The translations under genes and the position numbers were made by a program. From NCBI RefSeq assembly GCF_011250645.1, contig NZ_JAANNO010000006.1, positions 206,762-270,761 on the forward strand: a DNA stretch of 64,000 nt. Reading direction: 5' to 3'. The notes beneath the pieces were generated by a model, which saw only the letters and a list, made by a program, of their open reading frames with translations, had not been told where the DNA came from and ran no database searches. This DNA is from Motilibacter aurantiacus (GTDB taxonomy: Bacteria > Actinomycetota > Actinomycetes > Motilibacterales > Motilibacteraceae). Shown here in pieces: positions 49,814 to 60,860 of the stretch (the first letter of the stretch is position 1; the number at the start of each line of letters is the position of its first letter).

Positions 49814-51373
49814 ATGCCACGTCCCACGTTCACCGTCGCCCGGCGGCTGACCCTGCTCGCGACAGCCGGCCTCACCGCCACGGCCGCCGTGGGCGCCGTC
49901 GCTCTGGCCGGCTCCGCCCAGGTGCAGGACGCCAAGGAGCGGCTGCATGCGACGACCGTCGCGCGGGAGCTCGCCCTCCGGCTCGACACGCGCGCCAGCG
50001 AGATGAAGGTCGACGCCTACAAGGCCACGCTGCTCGACGACCCGGCCGACGCCCGGGCGGACCTGCAGGAGGACGCGGACCTCGCCGCGCAGCTGGCCGG
50101 GCAGCTCGTGGCGCTGCGCCTCAGCGGCGCGGCGGGCGAGCAAGCCCGTGCGGTGCAGGCCGCTGCTCGTGACTACGCTCAGCGGCTCGACGCGTTCGTG
50201 ACCTCGGCGGCCTCGTCGGGAGCGGACTACGGCGAGCTGGAGGCCGCTAACGACGCCAGTGACGCGGCGCTGGAGCAGGCCGCCGCCGCGCTCGAGCAGC
50301 AGGTGCAGCGCGACAACGGCGAGCTGACGTCGGCCGTGACCGGCATCCGCCGGGGCACGTTGCTCGCCTCGCTGCTCGGGCTGGTCGTCCTGCTGGCCGC
50401 GGCGTTCGCCATCTCCCGGTCCATCACCCGCCCGCTCCGGGCGCTCGAGGGCCGGCTCCGCGACATCGCCGAGGGCGACGGCGACCTCACAGCGCGGCTC
50501 GACGACAGCGGCGGGGACGAGATCGCCTCGTCCGCCCGCTGGTTCAACACCTTCGTCGCGCAGATGGCGTCGACGATCTCGACCGTCGCCGAGCGCGCCC
50601 AGACCCTGTCGCGGGCGGCCGAGGGCATCGCGGGCACTGCGGCTCGCATCGCTGCGTCGGCCGACGAGTCGGCCACCCAGGCCGGCCAGGTCGCCGCCGC
50701 GTCCGAGCAGGTGTCGCAGAACATCCGCTCCGTCGCGACCGGCTCGGAGGAGATGGGCGCCTCCATCGGCGAGATCGCCCAGAGCGCCAACGCGGCCGCG
50801 CACGTCGCTGCGCAGGCGGTCGGGACCGCCGAGGCGACCAGTGGGACGGTGGCGCGGCTGGGGGCGTCATCGCAGGAGGTCGGAGCGGTGATCAAGGTGA
50901 TTACCGGCATCGCCGAGCAGACGAACCTGCTCGCGCTGAACGCGACGATCGAGGCGGCTCGCGCGGGTGAGGCCGGCAAGGGGTTCGCGGTGGTCGCGGG
51001 CGAGGTCAAGGAGCTCGCCCAGGAGACCGCGCGGGCGACGGAGGACATCGCCCGCCGGGTGGAGGCGATCCAGGCCGACACCGCCGGCGCCGTGTCCGCG
51101 ATCCGGGAGATCAGCGCCGTCATCGGCTCGATCAACAGCTTCCAGACGACGATCGCCTCCGCGGTGGAGGAGCAGACGGCCACGACCGGGGAGATGAACC
51201 GCAGCGTCTCCGAGGCCAGCGGTGGCGCTGACGAGATCGCGCGCAACATCGCGGGGGTGGCGGCGGCGGCGCAGGTCACGACCGAGGGCGTCGTCGAGGC
51301 CCGGGAGGCGGTCGCGCAGCTCGGCCGGATGTCCGAGGAGCTGGCGACGCTGGTCGCGCGCTTCCGCTACTGA
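49814..51373 (+). CDS. Methyl-accepting chemotaxis protein
   Basis: A 519-residue chemoreceptor. TM1 ([20 protein letters not shown]) begins the protein, a helical periplasmic-type sensor domain (residues about 35-175) follows, then TM2 ([18 protein letters not shown]), a HAMP domain ([20 protein letters not shown]) and a signalling domain with the conserved hairpin tip [26 protein letters not shown] precedes ATG 49814. No che or flagellar gene is adjacent. Its presence implies a chemotaxis system and probable motility elsewhere in the genome. Confidence 0.95.
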   Translation: MPRPTFTVARRLTLLATAGLTATAAVGAVALAGSAQVQDAKERLHATTVARELALRLDTRASEMKVDAYKATLLDDPADARADLQEDADLAAQLAGQLVALRLSGAAGEQARAVQAAARDYAQRLDAFVTSAASSGADYGELEAANDASDAALEQAAAALEQQVQRDNGELTSAVTGIRRGTLLASLLGLVVLLAAAFAISRSITRPLRALEGRLRDIAEGDGDLTARLDDSGGDEIASSARWFNTFVAQMASTISTVAERAQTLSRAAEGIAGTAARIAASADESATQAGQVAAASEQVSQNIRSVATGSEEMGASIGEIAQSANAAAHVAAQAVGTAEATSGTVARLGASSQEVGAVIKVITGIAEQTNLLALNATIEAARAGEAGKGFAVVAGEVKELAQETARATEDIARRVEAIQADTAGAVSAIREISAVIGSINSFQTTIASAVEEQTATTGEMNRSVSEASGGADEIARNIAGVAAAAQVTTEGVVEAREAVAQLGRMSEELATLVARFRY

Positions 51374-51411
51374 CGAGGAGGCCGATGCGCCCCGGCCGGT
51401 GCTCAGCGGTC

Positions 51412-51445
51412 GCGCTGGCCCGCCCCACGGAGGGCGGGCCAGCGC
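51412..51445. terminator. Strong bidirectional hairpin terminator
   Basis: Perfect 14-bp arms (GCGCTGGCCCGCCC, 51412-51425, and its complement, 51432-51445) with a 6-base loop, between the convergent MCP and anti-sigma genes. Confidence 0.85.
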
Positions 51446-51549
51446 TGGCTCCGCCGGGGCCTCGTGGCGGCGGACGGGGGCGGCCGGCCCGGAGCCCCGT
51501 TCCCGGGGCGGGCTAGCGCGGCCCGCCAGTAGGTGTCGGCCAGCGGCCG

Positions 51550-52260
51550 CTACAGCTCCACCACGAACGGCGTCGTCGTCGGCTGCTGCGACCCGCCGGC
51601 CGGCTCGTTGGACACCGCGATGGCGACCGCGTCCTCGATGTCGGTCAGGACGAAGCGGCCGTCGGTCCCCTCGACCAGCCCGGACGGGCGGGGCACGCCG
51701 CCGTCGGGCACGACCCAGAGCTCCCACTGGCGCCCCGCGCCGGGCGAGGCGGTATCGCGGATCTCCACGAGCGCGGCCCCGGCCGCGGTGGCGTACGCGA
51801 GCTCTCCCCCGGCGGGCAGCGCGACCACCTCGGGGGTGGCGCGCAGCAGGGCGGCGGCCTGCTCGGCCCGCCGCTCCTGCGCGGAGATCTGCTGGTCCCG
51901 GTCGGAGATCCGCTGCTGTTGCACCACGACCGTGGTGCCGAGCGCGACGAAGACCACCGCCGCCGCCGCAGCCGCGAGCCACTGCACGGCTCGGCGGCTG
52001 CGCCGCAGCGGGGTGACGACCGGTGGCTGCTGCCGCGTGCGGGCGACGCGGGCGAGCACCTCGTCGCGCAGCCGGCCGGGCGGCGGCACGGAGCCGGCCG
52101 TCAGCGCGAGCTGCCCGAGCGTCGCCTGCAGTGACGCCAGCTCGCGGCGGCAGTCGTCGCACGTGCGCAGATGTGCTTCGAACGCGGCGCGCTCGCCGGG
52201 CTCGAGCGCGTCGAGCGCGGCGGCGCCGACGAGGCTGTGCTGGTCTTCGGCCACGGTCAC
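51550..52260 (-). CDS. rskA: Anti-sigma-K factor RskA
   Basis: A 236-residue membrane anti-sigma factor. The cytoplasmic N terminus holds a zinc-type anti-sigma motif (LVGAAALDALEPGERAAFEA then HLRTCDDCRREL); one TM (AVQWLAAAAAAVVFVALGTT) follows, and a C-terminal extracytoplasmic RskA domain with AGRQWELWVVPDGG. It should sequester SigK until signal-induced cleavage. GTG 52260 overlaps the sigK stop by 4 bp. Confidence 0.93.
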   Translation of the reverse strand: MTVAEDQHSLVGAAALDALEPGERAAFEAHLRTCDDCRRELASLQATLGQLALTAGSVPPPGRLRDEVLARVARTRQQPPVVTPLRRSRRAVQWLAAAAAAVVFVALGTTVVVQQQRISDRDQQISAQERRAEQAAALLRATPEVVALPAGGELAYATAAGAALVEIRDTASPGAGRQWELWVVPDGGVPRPSGLVEGTDGRFVLTDIEDAVAIAVSNEPAGGSQQPTTTPFVVEL

Positions 52261-52838
52261 ACCTTGGATTCGAGGCAGTCGCGCAACCGGATCAGTCCGT
52301 CCCTCATTCGGGCTTTGATCGTTCCCAGCGGGGCCGCGAGGACCTCGGCCACCTGGCGGTAGGTGTAGCCCTTCCAGTAGGCCAGCTGGATGGCCTCGTT
52401 CTGCAGCTCGGTGAGCGAGCCGAGGCAGTCGCGGACCGCGGCGTGCTCGAGCCGGGTCTCGACCTGCTCGGCGACCTCGTCGTGCGGGGTCATCGCGTCG
52501 CGTACGCCGGCGCGCTCCTCGCGCTCGCCGGCCGCCTGCTCGCTGCGGACCCGGTCGACGGCGCGGCGGTGGGCGATGGTGAGCACCCAGGAGAGCACCC
52601 CGCCGCGGGTGGCGTCGTATCGCGGGGCGTGGCGCCAGACGTCGAGCAGGGCCTCCTGCGCGATCTCCTCGGCCTGCGCCGCGTCCCGCAGCACGCGCGT
52701 CGTCACGGCCAGGACCCGGGGGGCGACCGCGTCGTACAGCCGGGCGAACGCCGCCTCGTCACCGAGCGCGACCCGGTCGATGATCTCCTCGAGGGTCAGC
52801 GGGGTCTCGGCCAGCGCGCCGGGGCCGTCGGCGGTCAT
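52257..52838 (-). CDS. sigK: ECF sigma factor, SigK-like
   Basis: A 193-residue sigma factor. Region 2: FARLYDAVAPRVLAVTTRVL then AEEIAQEALLDVWRHAPRYD and VLSWVLTIAHRRAVDRVRSE; region 4: LTELQNEAIQLAYWKGYTYR with QVAEVLAAPLGTIKARMRDG. It is paired with RskA in an overlapping operon, the sigK-rskA arrangement in which SigK often answers redox or envelope signals. ATG 52838 overlaps the tdk stop by 4 bp (ATGA). Confidence 0.93.
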   Translation of the reverse strand: MTADGPGALAETPLTLEEIIDRVALGDEAAFARLYDAVAPRVLAVTTRVLRDAAQAEEIAQEALLDVWRHAPRYDATRGGVLSWVLTIAHRRAVDRVRSEQAAGEREERAGVRDAMTPHDEVAEQVETRLEHAAVRDCLGSLTELQNEAIQLAYWKGYTYRQVAEVLAAPLGTIKARMRDGLIRLRDCLESKV

Positions 52839-53518
52839 CCCTGCCTGCCCGCCGGCTGGGCGGACGCGAACGGGAGGGGCTCGGGCGAGAGCACGGCCGC
52901 GCCGCCGCGTGCCGCGGTGATGCCGCGCAGGTGGTGGCGGCGGCAGAGCACCTCGTAGCCGACGACCGGCACCGCCTCGGTCGGGGGGACCGCGGTGTCC
53001 CCCACGACGACCTGCTCGCCCTCGACGACCATCACCCCACCCACGGTTCGTGCATTGTGCGTCGCCCGTCGGCCGCACCAGCAGAGCGCCTCGACCTGCA
53101 GGGTCTCGACCCGGTCGGCGAGCTCGAGCAGCCGCTGGGAGCCCGGGAAGAGCCGCGTCCGGAAGTCGGTCATGAGCCCGAAGGCGAAGACGTCGAGGGC
53201 GAGGTCGTCGACGACCCGGGCGAGCTGCTCGACCTGCTCGCCGGAGTAGAACATGGCCTCGTCGCAGATGAGGTAGTCGATGCGGGCGCCGCCGGACAGC
53301 TCCTGCACCAGCAGGCGTCTGAAGTCCAGGTCAGGCGTCACCTCGGTCGCCTCGACGCTGAGCCCGAGCCGGCTGGACAGCTTGCCCTCGCCCGCCCGGT
53401 CGTGGGAGGTGAACACCCGCCCGGCCCGCCCACGGGCCCGGTGGTTGTGGTCGATCTGCATGGCCAGGGTGGACTTGCCGCAGTCCATCGTGCCGGTGAA
53501 GAAGACGAGCTCTGGCAC
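52835..53518 (-). CDS. tdk: Thymidine kinase
   Basis: A 227-residue type II thymidine kinase. Walker A GTMDCGKST (residues about 9-17), the DE motif CDEAMFYSGEQV, and a zinc Cys set beginning CWCGRRATHN with a later CRRHH. It phosphorylates thymidine for salvage. The stop overlaps the sigK start by 4 bp, which ties a nucleotide-salvage enzyme to a sigma operon. The C terminus carries an extra proline-rich tail of about 20 residues. Confidence 0.95.
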   Translation of the reverse strand: MPELVFFTGTMDCGKSTLAMQIDHNHRARGRAGRVFTSHDRAGEGKLSSRLGLSVEATEVTPDLDFRRLLVQELSGGARIDYLICDEAMFYSGEQVEQLARVVDDLALDVFAFGLMTDFRTRLFPGSQRLLELADRVETLQVEALCWCGRRATHNARTVGGVMVVEGEQVVVGDTAVPPTEAVPVVGYEVLCRRHHLRGITAARGGAAVLSPEPLPFASAQPAGRQG

Positions 53519-53524
53519 TGCCGG

Positions 53525-54703
53525 TCACCCGCCCTGCACGGTGAGGAGGGGCACGCTCTGCTCCGCGGGCGTGAGCGACCCGTGCAGGCCGACCAGCCGG
53601 GCCTCGATCGGATCCTGCTGCGAAGCCAGAATCGCCGAAGATCCCTTCGCTGCTGCGATCACGTCGCCGATGAGCGGGCGGACCCGCGGCTCGACCGTGC
53701 CGAACCAGCCACGGGCGACCGCCTCCTCGCCGGTCAGCACCCAGGCGGAGTCCCCGAGGAGCTCGGACCAGGCGGCGCACACGTCCGACGCCGCCCCGGG
53801 CTCGGTGTAGACGTGGCGGGCGCGTGCCTCGCCCCCGAGCAGCGCGACCCCGTCCCGCAGCTCGGGCGTCGCGTCGACGTCGACGCTGCGCGAGCGGTCG
53901 ACGTCCACCATCCCGTGGTCGGCCGTGACGAGCAGGGTGGTGCCCGCCGGGAGCCGCTGCGCGAGCTGCTCGGCGAAGCGGTCGACGTGCTCGAGCTGCA
54001 GCCGCCAGGCCTCGGAGGCCGCCCCGGCCGCGTGCCCGGTCGCGTCGAGGTCCCCGTAGTACGCGTACACCAGCGAGCGCTCGCCCGCCCCCAGCGCCGC
54101 TGCCGCCGCCACGACCCGCTCCCCCGCCGTCTCCGCCGCGCGCAGCCGGGCCCCGCGCAGCGCGGCCTCCGTCAGCCCGGTGCCCGCGAAGGTACGGGAC
54201 ACCACGACCGAGCACTCGACCCCGTTCCGGGCGGCGCGCTCGAACGCCGTCGGCGACGGCTGCCAGGCCCGCGGGTCGGCCTCGTCGCGCCAGCGCAGCA
54301 GGCTGAGCAGCCGCCGGCCGCCCGCGCGCGCGGCGTCGGGGATCGCGACGTGCAGGCCCACCAGGCCGTGGCCGCCGGGCGGCAGCCCGGTCCCCAGCGA
54401 CGAGACGCTCGTCGCGGTCGTCGAGGGGAACCCGGCGTGCAGGGTGCGGCCCTGCTCGCGCAGCGCGCTGAGGAACGGCGCGTGACGGGATGCCCCGGCC
54501 AGCAGCTCGTCGCCCAGCCCGTCCACGAGGAGCACGCAGGCGCGCTGCACCGGCCCGAGGCCGAGCGCGTCGTGCTCACCGGGGACGCCCAGCCCCGCGA
54601 GCACCGACGGCAGGACGTCGGACAGCGTGCCGGCGCCGTACGGCGGGGCAGGCGGGAAGCCGGGGCCGGGGGCCGGTGCCCCGGCCGGCCCGGAGGACGT
54701 CAC
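53525..54703 (-). CDS. Alkaline phosphatase-superfamily nucleotide pyrophosphatase/phosphodiesterase
   Basis: A 392-residue protein. The metal sites are visible: LLVDGLGDELLAGAS (first Asp), STTATSVSSLGTGLPPGGHG (nucleophile Thr), LVYAYYGDLDATGHA and LLVTADHGMVDVD (Asp/His ligands). The family cleaves nucleotide or phosphodiester bonds. There is no obvious signal peptide. GTG 54703 follows the DUF5998 stop by 8 bp; it is followed by tdk after 6 bp. Confidence 0.88.
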   Translation of the reverse strand: MTSSGPAGAPAPGPGFPPAPPYGAGTLSDVLPSVLAGLGVPGEHDALGLGPVQRACVLLVDGLGDELLAGASRHAPFLSALREQGRTLHAGFPSTTATSVSSLGTGLPPGGHGLVGLHVAIPDAARAGGRRLLSLLRWRDEADPRAWQPSPTAFERAARNGVECSVVVSRTFAGTGLTEAALRGARLRAAETAGERVVAAAAALGAGERSLVYAYYGDLDATGHAAGAASEAWRLQLEHVDRFAEQLAQRLPAGTTLLVTADHGMVDVDRSRSVDVDATPELRDGVALLGGEARARHVYTEPGAASDVCAAWSELLGDSAWVLTGEEAVARGWFGTVEPRVRPLIGDVIAAAKGSSAILASQQDPIEARLVGLHGSLTPAEQSVPLLTVQGG

Positions 54704-54711
54704 CGCGGGCG

Positions 54712-55296
54712 TCAGCGCCGCACCGCGGCCGCGGTCGCGGCCGACAGCGCGCGGGCGAACTCGAGCGCCTGGGCGACGGCGTCGGGGCCGTCGGCCGTGC
54801 CGCTCACCCGCAGCGGCAGGTCGTCGGCGGTCGAGGTGCCGGTGTAGCCGTGGTCGGCCTCGCAGTCCGGGTCCGAGCAGGACGCGGGCTCGAGGTCGAT
54901 CCGGCTCACCGCGCCCCACCCGACGGTCAGCGTGACCTCCTGGGGAGGGGTGCCGGGCACGTGCCGGGCCGGGTCGGGCACGACGCGGGTGACCACGACG
55001 CTGCGCACGGAGGAGACGGGCACGGCCTCGGTGGACGTCGTGGCGACGGGGGCGCCGCCGCCGGGCTCGGTGGCGTCGTCGGTGTGGCCCACGAGCAGCC
55101 GGGTCGGGGTGAGCACGAGGACCGTGACGTGGCGGCGTACCTCCTCGCCGTCGAACGTCGTCTCCTGGTGCACGAGGTAGCTCTCGATCGGCTCGCCCGC
55201 GAGCGACGTCTCGACCGCCTCGGCCACGAGGTCGGGGTAGTAGCCGGCGCGCTCGATGCGCTCGCGCAGGCCCTCCAGGGACCGGGTGTCCGCCAT
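54712..55296 (-). CDS. DUF5998 protein
   Basis: A 194-residue protein of the actinobacterial DUF5998 family: SLEGLRERIERAGYYPDLVA at the start, TLTVGWGAVSRIDLEPASC, and SCSDPDCEADHGYTGTSTAD with a possible Cys/His metal site. Function unknown. I chose ATG 55296 (GAGG upstream); ATG 55305 is possible. It lies between the Pat-like gene and the phosphodiesterase gene. Confidence 0.85.
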   Translation of the reverse strand: MADTRSLEGLRERIERAGYYPDLVAEAVETSLAGEPIESYLVHQETTFDGEEVRRHVTVLVLTPTRLLVGHTDDATEPGGGAPVATTSTEAVPVSSVRSVVVTRVVPDPARHVPGTPPQEVTLTVGWGAVSRIDLEPASCSDPDCEADHGYTGTSTADDLPLRVSGTADGPDAVAQALEFARALSAATAAAVRR

Positions 55297-55367
55297 GACG
55301 CTCATCCTCGCACCGCCCCGCCCGCGCGTCCTGCACAGCCCGGTCGCGGGCCCCCGTCCGGCCGTCG

Positions 55368-58049
55368 CTACTCCAGCCGGCGGGGGCCGGCGTCCTCGCG
55401 CCCGCTGGGCCGGGAGACCCACACGGCCGCGCGGATGACCGTCAGCCCGGTCGGCCCGGCCAGCACCGGGTCCAGAACCAGCTCGTGGACCTCGGGGACG
55501 TCGTCGATCAGCCGCGCCACCCGCAGCAGCAGCTCCTCGATCGCGCCGAGGTCGACCGGGTCGGCGCCCTTGTAGCCGGCCAGCAGCGGGAAGGCCCGGA
55601 TCGAGCGGACCATGTCGGCGACGTCGACGTCGGTGACCGGCGGGAAGCGGTACGTCCGGTCTCCCAGCACCTCGGTGGCCACCCCGCCGACGCCGAAGCT
55701 GACGACCGGGCCGAACAGCGCGTCCTCCAGCGCGGTGATCACGACCGGGACGCCGGTCGGGGCCATCCGCTGCACCATCGCGTCGCGGACGGCCTCCTCC
55801 CCGAGCGTGAGCCGCAGCTCGGTCCAGGCCCGGACGAGCGCGGTGGCGTCACCCAGGTCGAGCCGGACGTCGCTGAGGTCGGGCCGGTTGCGCAGCCCGG
55901 GGACCGCGGTCTTGAGGACGACCGGGTAGCCCAGGTCACGCGCGGCGGTCACGGCCTCGCCGACGGTGGTCACGAAGACCGAGGGCTCCACCTCCACCCC
56001 GTACGCCCGGAGCAGCTCCTCGGCGTCGGCGTAGGACAGCCGCAACGGCGGGGCGTCCTCGGGCTGGCCGGCGAGCCGGTCCTCGACGAGCGCCCGGGCG
56101 GCCTCGGGGTCGCGGTGCGGCAGGTCCGGCACCGTGCCGTGCGGGCGGCGGCGCCAGGCGGCGTACCGGGAGGCGGCGACGAGCGCGCGGACGGCCTCCT
56201 CCGGGGTCGGGTACGAGGGCACGGACCCGCGCGGGGGCATGGTGCCGTCGGGGATGGCGCGCAGCTGCTCGGGAACGCCGCGGATGCCGAGGAAGGTCGA
56301 CACGACCGTCTTGCCGGACGCCTGGGCCAGCTCGCCGAGCACCTTGGCCACGTCCTGGCCGGGGGTCACGAGCGGCGGGATGAAGACCGCGACGACGCTG
56401 TCGACCTCGGGGTCGGCGAAGACGCCGGACAGCGCGGAGGCGAACTCCTCGCCGGTGGCCTCGGGGCGTACGGACCGGGGACGGCCCGCGAGCGTCATGC
56501 GCCAGGACTGCAGCGCGTCGACCGCCAGCAGGTTGAGCGCGTCGGAGTTGCCGACGACCGCGACCCGGTCCCCGGACGGCAGCGGCTGGGTGGCGACCAG
56601 CTGGCCGACGTCGAAGAGCTGGCCCAGGGTGTCGACCCGGATGACGCCGGCCTGCCGGAAGAGCGCGCTGACCGCCTCGCGGGGCAGCCGGCTCTCGCGC
56701 AGGGTATGGCCGACCGGGACGCCCTGGGAGGACTGCCCGGTGCGCAGCGCGACGAGCGGCTTGCGCCGGGCGACCCGGCGGGCGAGCCGGGTGAACTTGC
56801 GCGGGTTGCCGATCGACTCCATGTAGAGCAGGACCGCGGCGGTGGCGGGGTCCTCCTGCCAGTACTGCAGCAGGTCGTTGCCGGACACGTCGGCCCGGTT
56901 GCCGGCCGAGACGAAGGTGGACATCCCCAGGCCGCGGGCGGCGGCGCCGTCGAGGATCGCGACGCCGAGGGCGCCGGACTGGCTGAACATGCCGATCCGG
57001 CCGGTCGACGGCGGCACGGGGGCCAGCGAGGCGTTGAGCCGGACGAGCGGGTCGGTGTTGACGACGCCGAACGAGCCGGGCCCGATGACCCGCATGCCGT
57101 TGGCCCGGGCGAGCCGCACGAGCTCGCGCTGGCGCTCGCGCCCCTCCTCGGTGTCCTTCTCGGCGAAGCCCACGCTGAGCACGATCAGCCCCACGACGCC
57201 CTTGGCCGCGCAGTCGAGCACCACCCGGTTCACGGCCTCGGCCGGGACCGCGACGATCGCCAGGTCGACCTGCCCCGGCACGTCCACGACCGAGGGGTAG
57301 GCCTGGTGGCCGGCGACCTCGTCCGCCCCGGGGTTGACGACGTACACCTCGCCGGAGTAGCCCGCCGCCTCGAGGTTGCGCAGCACGGTGCGCCCGACCG
57401 TGCGGTACGCCCGGCTGGCCCCGATCACGGCCACGCCCGTGGGTCGCAGCAGCCGCTCGATCGAGCGCGCCTCGGCGCGGTGCTCGCGCGCCCGGGCGAC
57501 CTGCAGGGACGACGAGGTGGGCGCCAGCCCGAACTCCACCGACACGATGCCGTCGTCGTAGTCGCGCCGGACCGTGTAGCCCGCCTCCTCGAACACCGCG
57601 ATCATCCGCGCGTTGGCCGGGAGCACCTCCGCGACGAAGCGCTCGACGCCCCGCTCGCGGGCGGCGGCGGCGATGTGCTCGAGCAGCACGCTGCCGAGGC
57701 CCCGCCCCTGGTGGGCGTCGGAGATGTTGAACGCGACCTCCGCCTCGGTGCCGTCGATCCGGTCGTAGCGGACGACCCCCACGATGTCGTCGCCGATCGT
57801 GGCGACGAGCGCGACCCGGTCGACGTGGTCCACGTGGGTGAACCGGTGCACGTCGCGGTCGGACAGCCGGGGGTACGCGGCGAAGAACCGGAAGTAGACC
57901 GACTCCTCGGACTGGGCGTTGTGGAACGCGTGCAGCCGGTCGGCGTCATCGGGACGGATCGGGCGCAGATGGGCCGTACCGCCGTCCTTGAGCAGGACGT
58001 CGGCCTCCCACTGCGACGGGTAGGGCGCCTCCGTACCGGACGGCTCCAC
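55368..58049 (-). CDS. Fused GNAT acetyltransferase and acyl-CoA synthetase-like (Pat) protein
   Basis: An 893-residue protein. N-terminal GNAT acetyltransferase (residues about 25-190: [37 protein letters not shown]), then a CoA-binding domain ([20 protein letters not shown]), a succinyl-CoA-ligase-like region ([20 protein letters not shown]) and a C-terminal ATP-grasp domain ([12 protein letters not shown]). It matches the Pat/Pka protein-lysine acetyltransferase class with an inverted order (GNAT first), which regulates acetyl-CoA synthetase. GTG 58049 is chosen. It begins the leftward operon ending in rskA. Confidence 0.92.
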   Translation of the reverse strand: MEPSGTEAPYPSQWEADVLLKDGGTAHLRPIRPDDADRLHAFHNAQSEESVYFRFFAAYPRLSDRDVHRFTHVDHVDRVALVATIGDDIVGVVRYDRIDGTEAEVAFNISDAHQGRGLGSVLLEHIAAAARERGVERFVAEVLPANARMIAVFEEAGYTVRRDYDDGIVSVEFGLAPTSSSLQVARAREHRAEARSIERLLRPTGVAVIGASRAYRTVGRTVLRNLEAAGYSGEVYVVNPGADEVAGHQAYPSVVDVPGQVDLAIVAVPAEAVNRVVLDCAAKGVVGLIVLSVGFAEKDTEEGRERQRELVRLARANGMRVIGPGSFGVVNTDPLVRLNASLAPVPPSTGRIGMFSQSGALGVAILDGAAARGLGMSTFVSAGNRADVSGNDLLQYWQEDPATAAVLLYMESIGNPRKFTRLARRVARRKPLVALRTGQSSQGVPVGHTLRESRLPREAVSALFRQAGVIRVDTLGQLFDVGQLVATQPLPSGDRVAVVGNSDALNLLAVDALQSWRMTLAGRPRSVRPEATGEEFASALSGVFADPEVDSVVAVFIPPLVTPGQDVAKVLGELAQASGKTVVSTFLGIRGVPEQLRAIPDGTMPPRGSVPSYPTPEEAVRALVAASRYAAWRRRPHGTVPDLPHRDPEAARALVEDRLAGQPEDAPPLRLSYADAEELLRAYGVEVEPSVFVTTVGEAVTAARDLGYPVVLKTAVPGLRNRPDLSDVRLDLGDATALVRAWTELRLTLGEEAVRDAMVQRMAPTGVPVVITALEDALFGPVVSFGVGGVATEVLGDRTYRFPPVTDVDVADMVRSIRAFPLLAGYKGADPVDLGAIEELLLRVARLIDDVPEVHELVLDPVLAGPTGLTVIRAAVWVSRPSGREDAGPRRLE

Positions 58050-58176
58050 CGCTCCCCCTGACCCCTTCTCCTCGGCCCGCCCCCACCGCGACACACGCCT
58101 GGACGGCGACGACAACGCTACCGAGCGTCGGGCTGGGAGAATGAGGCCGTATCCAGCGAAGGAGAGCTTGGCGCGC

Positions 58177-60639
58177 ATGGCCCGTGGTACCCGTACACCC
58201 CCACCGCCGGCGGACGACGTCCCGGAGCGGATCCTCGACATCGACGTCGCCGAGGAGATGCAGGGCTCGTTTCTGGAGTACGCCTACAGCGTCATCTACA
58301 GCCGGGCGCTGCCCGACGCGCGCGACGGCCTCAAGCCGGTCCACCGGCGCATCCTCTACTCGATGCGCGAGATGGGCCTGCGCCCGGACCGCGGGCACGT
58401 GAAGTCCGCGCGCGTCGTGGGCGAGGTCATGGGCAAGCTGCACCCGCACGGTGACAGCGCGATCTACGACGCGCTCGTGCGCATGGCGCAGCCGTTCTCG
58501 ATGCGGCTGCCACCGATCGACGGGCACGGCAACTTCGGCTCCCCCGACGCCGGCCCGGCCGCCATGCGCTACACCGAGTGCCGGCCCTCGCTGGCCGCCA
58601 CGCTGCTGACCGACGGCATCGACGAGGACACCGTCGACTTCGGGCCGAACTACGACGGCCAGGAGCAGGAGCCGCTCGTCCTGCCCGCGGCGTTCCCCAA
58701 CCTGCTGGTCAACGGCTCGTCCGGCATCGCGGTCGGCATGGCGACCAACATGGCGCCGCACAACCTCACCGAGGTCATCGCCGCAGCGCGCCACCTGCTC
58801 GCGCACCCGGGCGCGACCCTTGACGACCTCATGCGCTTCGTGCCGGGCCCGGACCTGCCGACCGGCGGCCGGATCGTGGGGCTGGAGGGCATCCGCGAGG
58901 CGTACGAGACCGGGCGCGGGTCGTTCCGCACCCGGGCCACCGTCTCGATCGAGAACGTCACGGCCCGGCGCAAGGCCGTCGTCGCCACGGAGCTGCCGTG
59001 GGGCGTCGGCGCCGAGCGGATCATCGAGAAGGTCAAGGACCTCGTCACCGCCAAGAAGCTGCAGGGCATCGCGGACATCAAGGACTACGCGGACGCCAAC
59101 AGCCCAACCCGGCTGGTCATCGAGATCAAGAACGGCTTCGTCCCCGAGGCGGTCCTCGAGCAGCTCTACAAGCTGACGCCGATGGAGGAGTCGTTCGGCG
59201 TCAACGCGGTCGCCCTCGTCGACGGCCAGCCCCGCACGCTGGGGCTCAAGGACCTGCTGCAGGTCTACATCGACCACCGGCTCGTCGTCGTGCGGCGCCG
59301 GTCGGAGTTCCGCCGGCGCAAGAAGGCCGAGCGGCTGCACCTGGTCGAGGGCATGCTCGTCGCGATCGTCGACATCGACGAGGTCATCGCGATCGTGCGG
59401 TCCTCCGACGACACCGGCCAGGCGCGCTCGCGCCTCATGCAGGTGTTCGACCTGTCCGAGGTGCAGGCCAACTACATCCTCGACATGCCGCTGCGCCGGC
59501 TGACCCGCTTCTCCCGGCTCGAGCTGGAGCAGGAGCGCGACGAGCTGACGGCGGACATCGCGGCGCTCGACGAGATCCTCAACGACGAGCGCAAGCTGCG
59601 CAAGGTCGTCTCCTCCGAGCTGGCCGACGTCGCGAAGGCGCACGGCACGCCGCGCCGGACCGTGCTCCTGGAGTCCTCAGGCGTGCCGACGACCAAGGCG
59701 GTCCCGCTCGAGGTGGCCGACGACCCGTGCTTCGTGCTGCTGTCGAGCACCGGGCTGCTGGCGCGGACGACGTTGGCGGAGCCGCTGCCCGCCGAGGGCG
59801 AGCGGGCGCGGCACGACGCGATCGTGTCCGCGGTGCGCTCCACCGCACGCGCCGAGATCGGGGCGGTCACGTCGGCCGGGCGGCTGGTCAAGCTGCCGGT
59901 GCTCGACCTGCCCGCGCTTCCCCCGACGGCCGGGCCGCCCGCGCTGTCGGGCGGGGTGCCCGTGTCCGAGCTGCTCGCGCTGGAGCCGCACGAGCGGGTG
60001 CTCGCGCTCTGCACGCTGTCGCCGGAGTCGCAGGGCCTCGCGCTCGGCACCGCGCGGGGCGTGGTCAAGCGGGTCGTGCCCGAGTACCCCGCGACCCAGG
60101 ACTCCTTCCCGGTGATCCGGCTCGAGGACGGCGACACGGTCGTCGGCGCGGTCGAGCTCGTCACCGGCTCCGAGGAGGTGGTGTTCGTGACCTCCGACGC
60201 CCAGCTGCTGCGCTTCGACGCCGCGGCCGTACGCCCCCAGGGCCGCGCCGGCGGCGGCATCGCCGGCATCCGGCTGGACGCCAAGGCCCGCGTGGTCTTC
60301 TTCGGGGCCGTCGCGGCCGGGGCCGACGCGGTCGTCGTGACGGTCGCGGGCTCCTCGGGCGCGCTGCCCGGCACCGGCGGGTCCTCGGTCAAGGTGGCGC
60401 CGTTCGCCGAGTACCCCGGCAAGGGCCGCGCCACCGGAGGCGTCCGCGCGCACCGGTTCCTGCGCGGCGAGGACGCCCTCGTGCTGGCCTGGGTGGGCGC
60501 CACGCCGGCGCGGGCGTCGGCCGAGACCGGCATGCCCGTCGAGCTGCCCGAGGCCAACGGCAAGCGCGACGGCTCCGGCGTCCCGCTGCCCGAGCCGGTC
60601 GTCGCCGTCGCCGGGCCGCCGTTGGGGGCATCGGAGTAG
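58177..60639 (+). CDS. parC: DNA topoisomerase IV (gyrase-like) subunit A
   Basis: A GyrA/ParC-family type IIA topoisomerase of 820 residues from ATG 58177. The winged-helix/tower core ([40 protein letters not shown]) contains the active-site Tyr132 in [11 protein letters not shown]; a long coiled part and a six-bladed C-terminal beta-pinwheel follow (repeats such as [20 protein letters not shown]). The absence of a GyrA-box (QRRGGRG-like) suggests the topo IV type. A GTG-free upstream frame (58141) exists; AAGGAG lies 10-15 bp before the chosen ATG. It is divergent from the Pat-like gene. Confidence 0.92.
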   Translation: MARGTRTPPPPADDVPERILDIDVAEEMQGSFLEYAYSVIYSRALPDARDGLKPVHRRILYSMREMGLRPDRGHVKSARVVGEVMGKLHPHGDSAIYDALVRMAQPFSMRLPPIDGHGNFGSPDAGPAAMRYTECRPSLAATLLTDGIDEDTVDFGPNYDGQEQEPLVLPAAFPNLLVNGSSGIAVGMATNMAPHNLTEVIAAARHLLAHPGATLDDLMRFVPGPDLPTGGRIVGLEGIREAYETGRGSFRTRATVSIENVTARRKAVVATELPWGVGAERIIEKVKDLVTAKKLQGIADIKDYADANSPTRLVIEIKNGFVPEAVLEQLYKLTPMEESFGVNAVALVDGQPRTLGLKDLLQVYIDHRLVVVRRRSEFRRRKKAERLHLVEGMLVAIVDIDEVIAIVRSSDDTGQARSRLMQVFDLSEVQANYILDMPLRRLTRFSRLELEQERDELTADIAALDEILNDERKLRKVVSSELADVAKAHGTPRRTVLLESSGVPTTKAVPLEVADDPCFVLLSSTGLLARTTLAEPLPAEGERARHDAIVSAVRSTARAEIGAVTSAGRLVKLPVLDLPALPPTAGPPALSGGVPVSELLALEPHERVLALCTLSPESQGLALGTARGVVKRVVPEYPATQDSFPVIRLEDGDTVVGAVELVTGSEEVVFVTSDAQLLRFDAAAVRPQGRAGGGIAGIRLDAKARVVFFGAVAAGADAVVVTVAGSSGALPGTGGSSVKVAPFAEYPGKGRATGGVRAHRFLRGEDALVLAWVGATPARASAETGMPVELPEANGKRDGSGVPLPEPVVAVAGPPLGASE

Positions 60640-60649
60640 CCCGGTGCCC

Positions 60650-60678
60650 GCGGGCGCGGGTCACCTCCACGCGCCCGC
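60650..60678 (+). terminator. Hairpin after parC
   Basis: Arms GCGGGCGCG (60650-60658) and CGCGCCCGC (60670-60678) with an 11-base loop, 11 bp after the parC stop. Confidence 0.65.
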
Positions 60679-60860
60679 ACGGGGGACCGGGCGGGCTCGA
60701 CGGACGTCCCACGGGCGGTGACGACCGCCGAGCCCCGGCTCACCGGGCTCCAGGCCGCCGCGAGCCGCCCGCTAGTGCTGCTCAAGCCGCTCTCAAGCGG
60801 CCCGCGCGACCTTCTCCTCGGTGCAGCGACCGCTGCACCTCGACGAGAGGAATCGCGATC

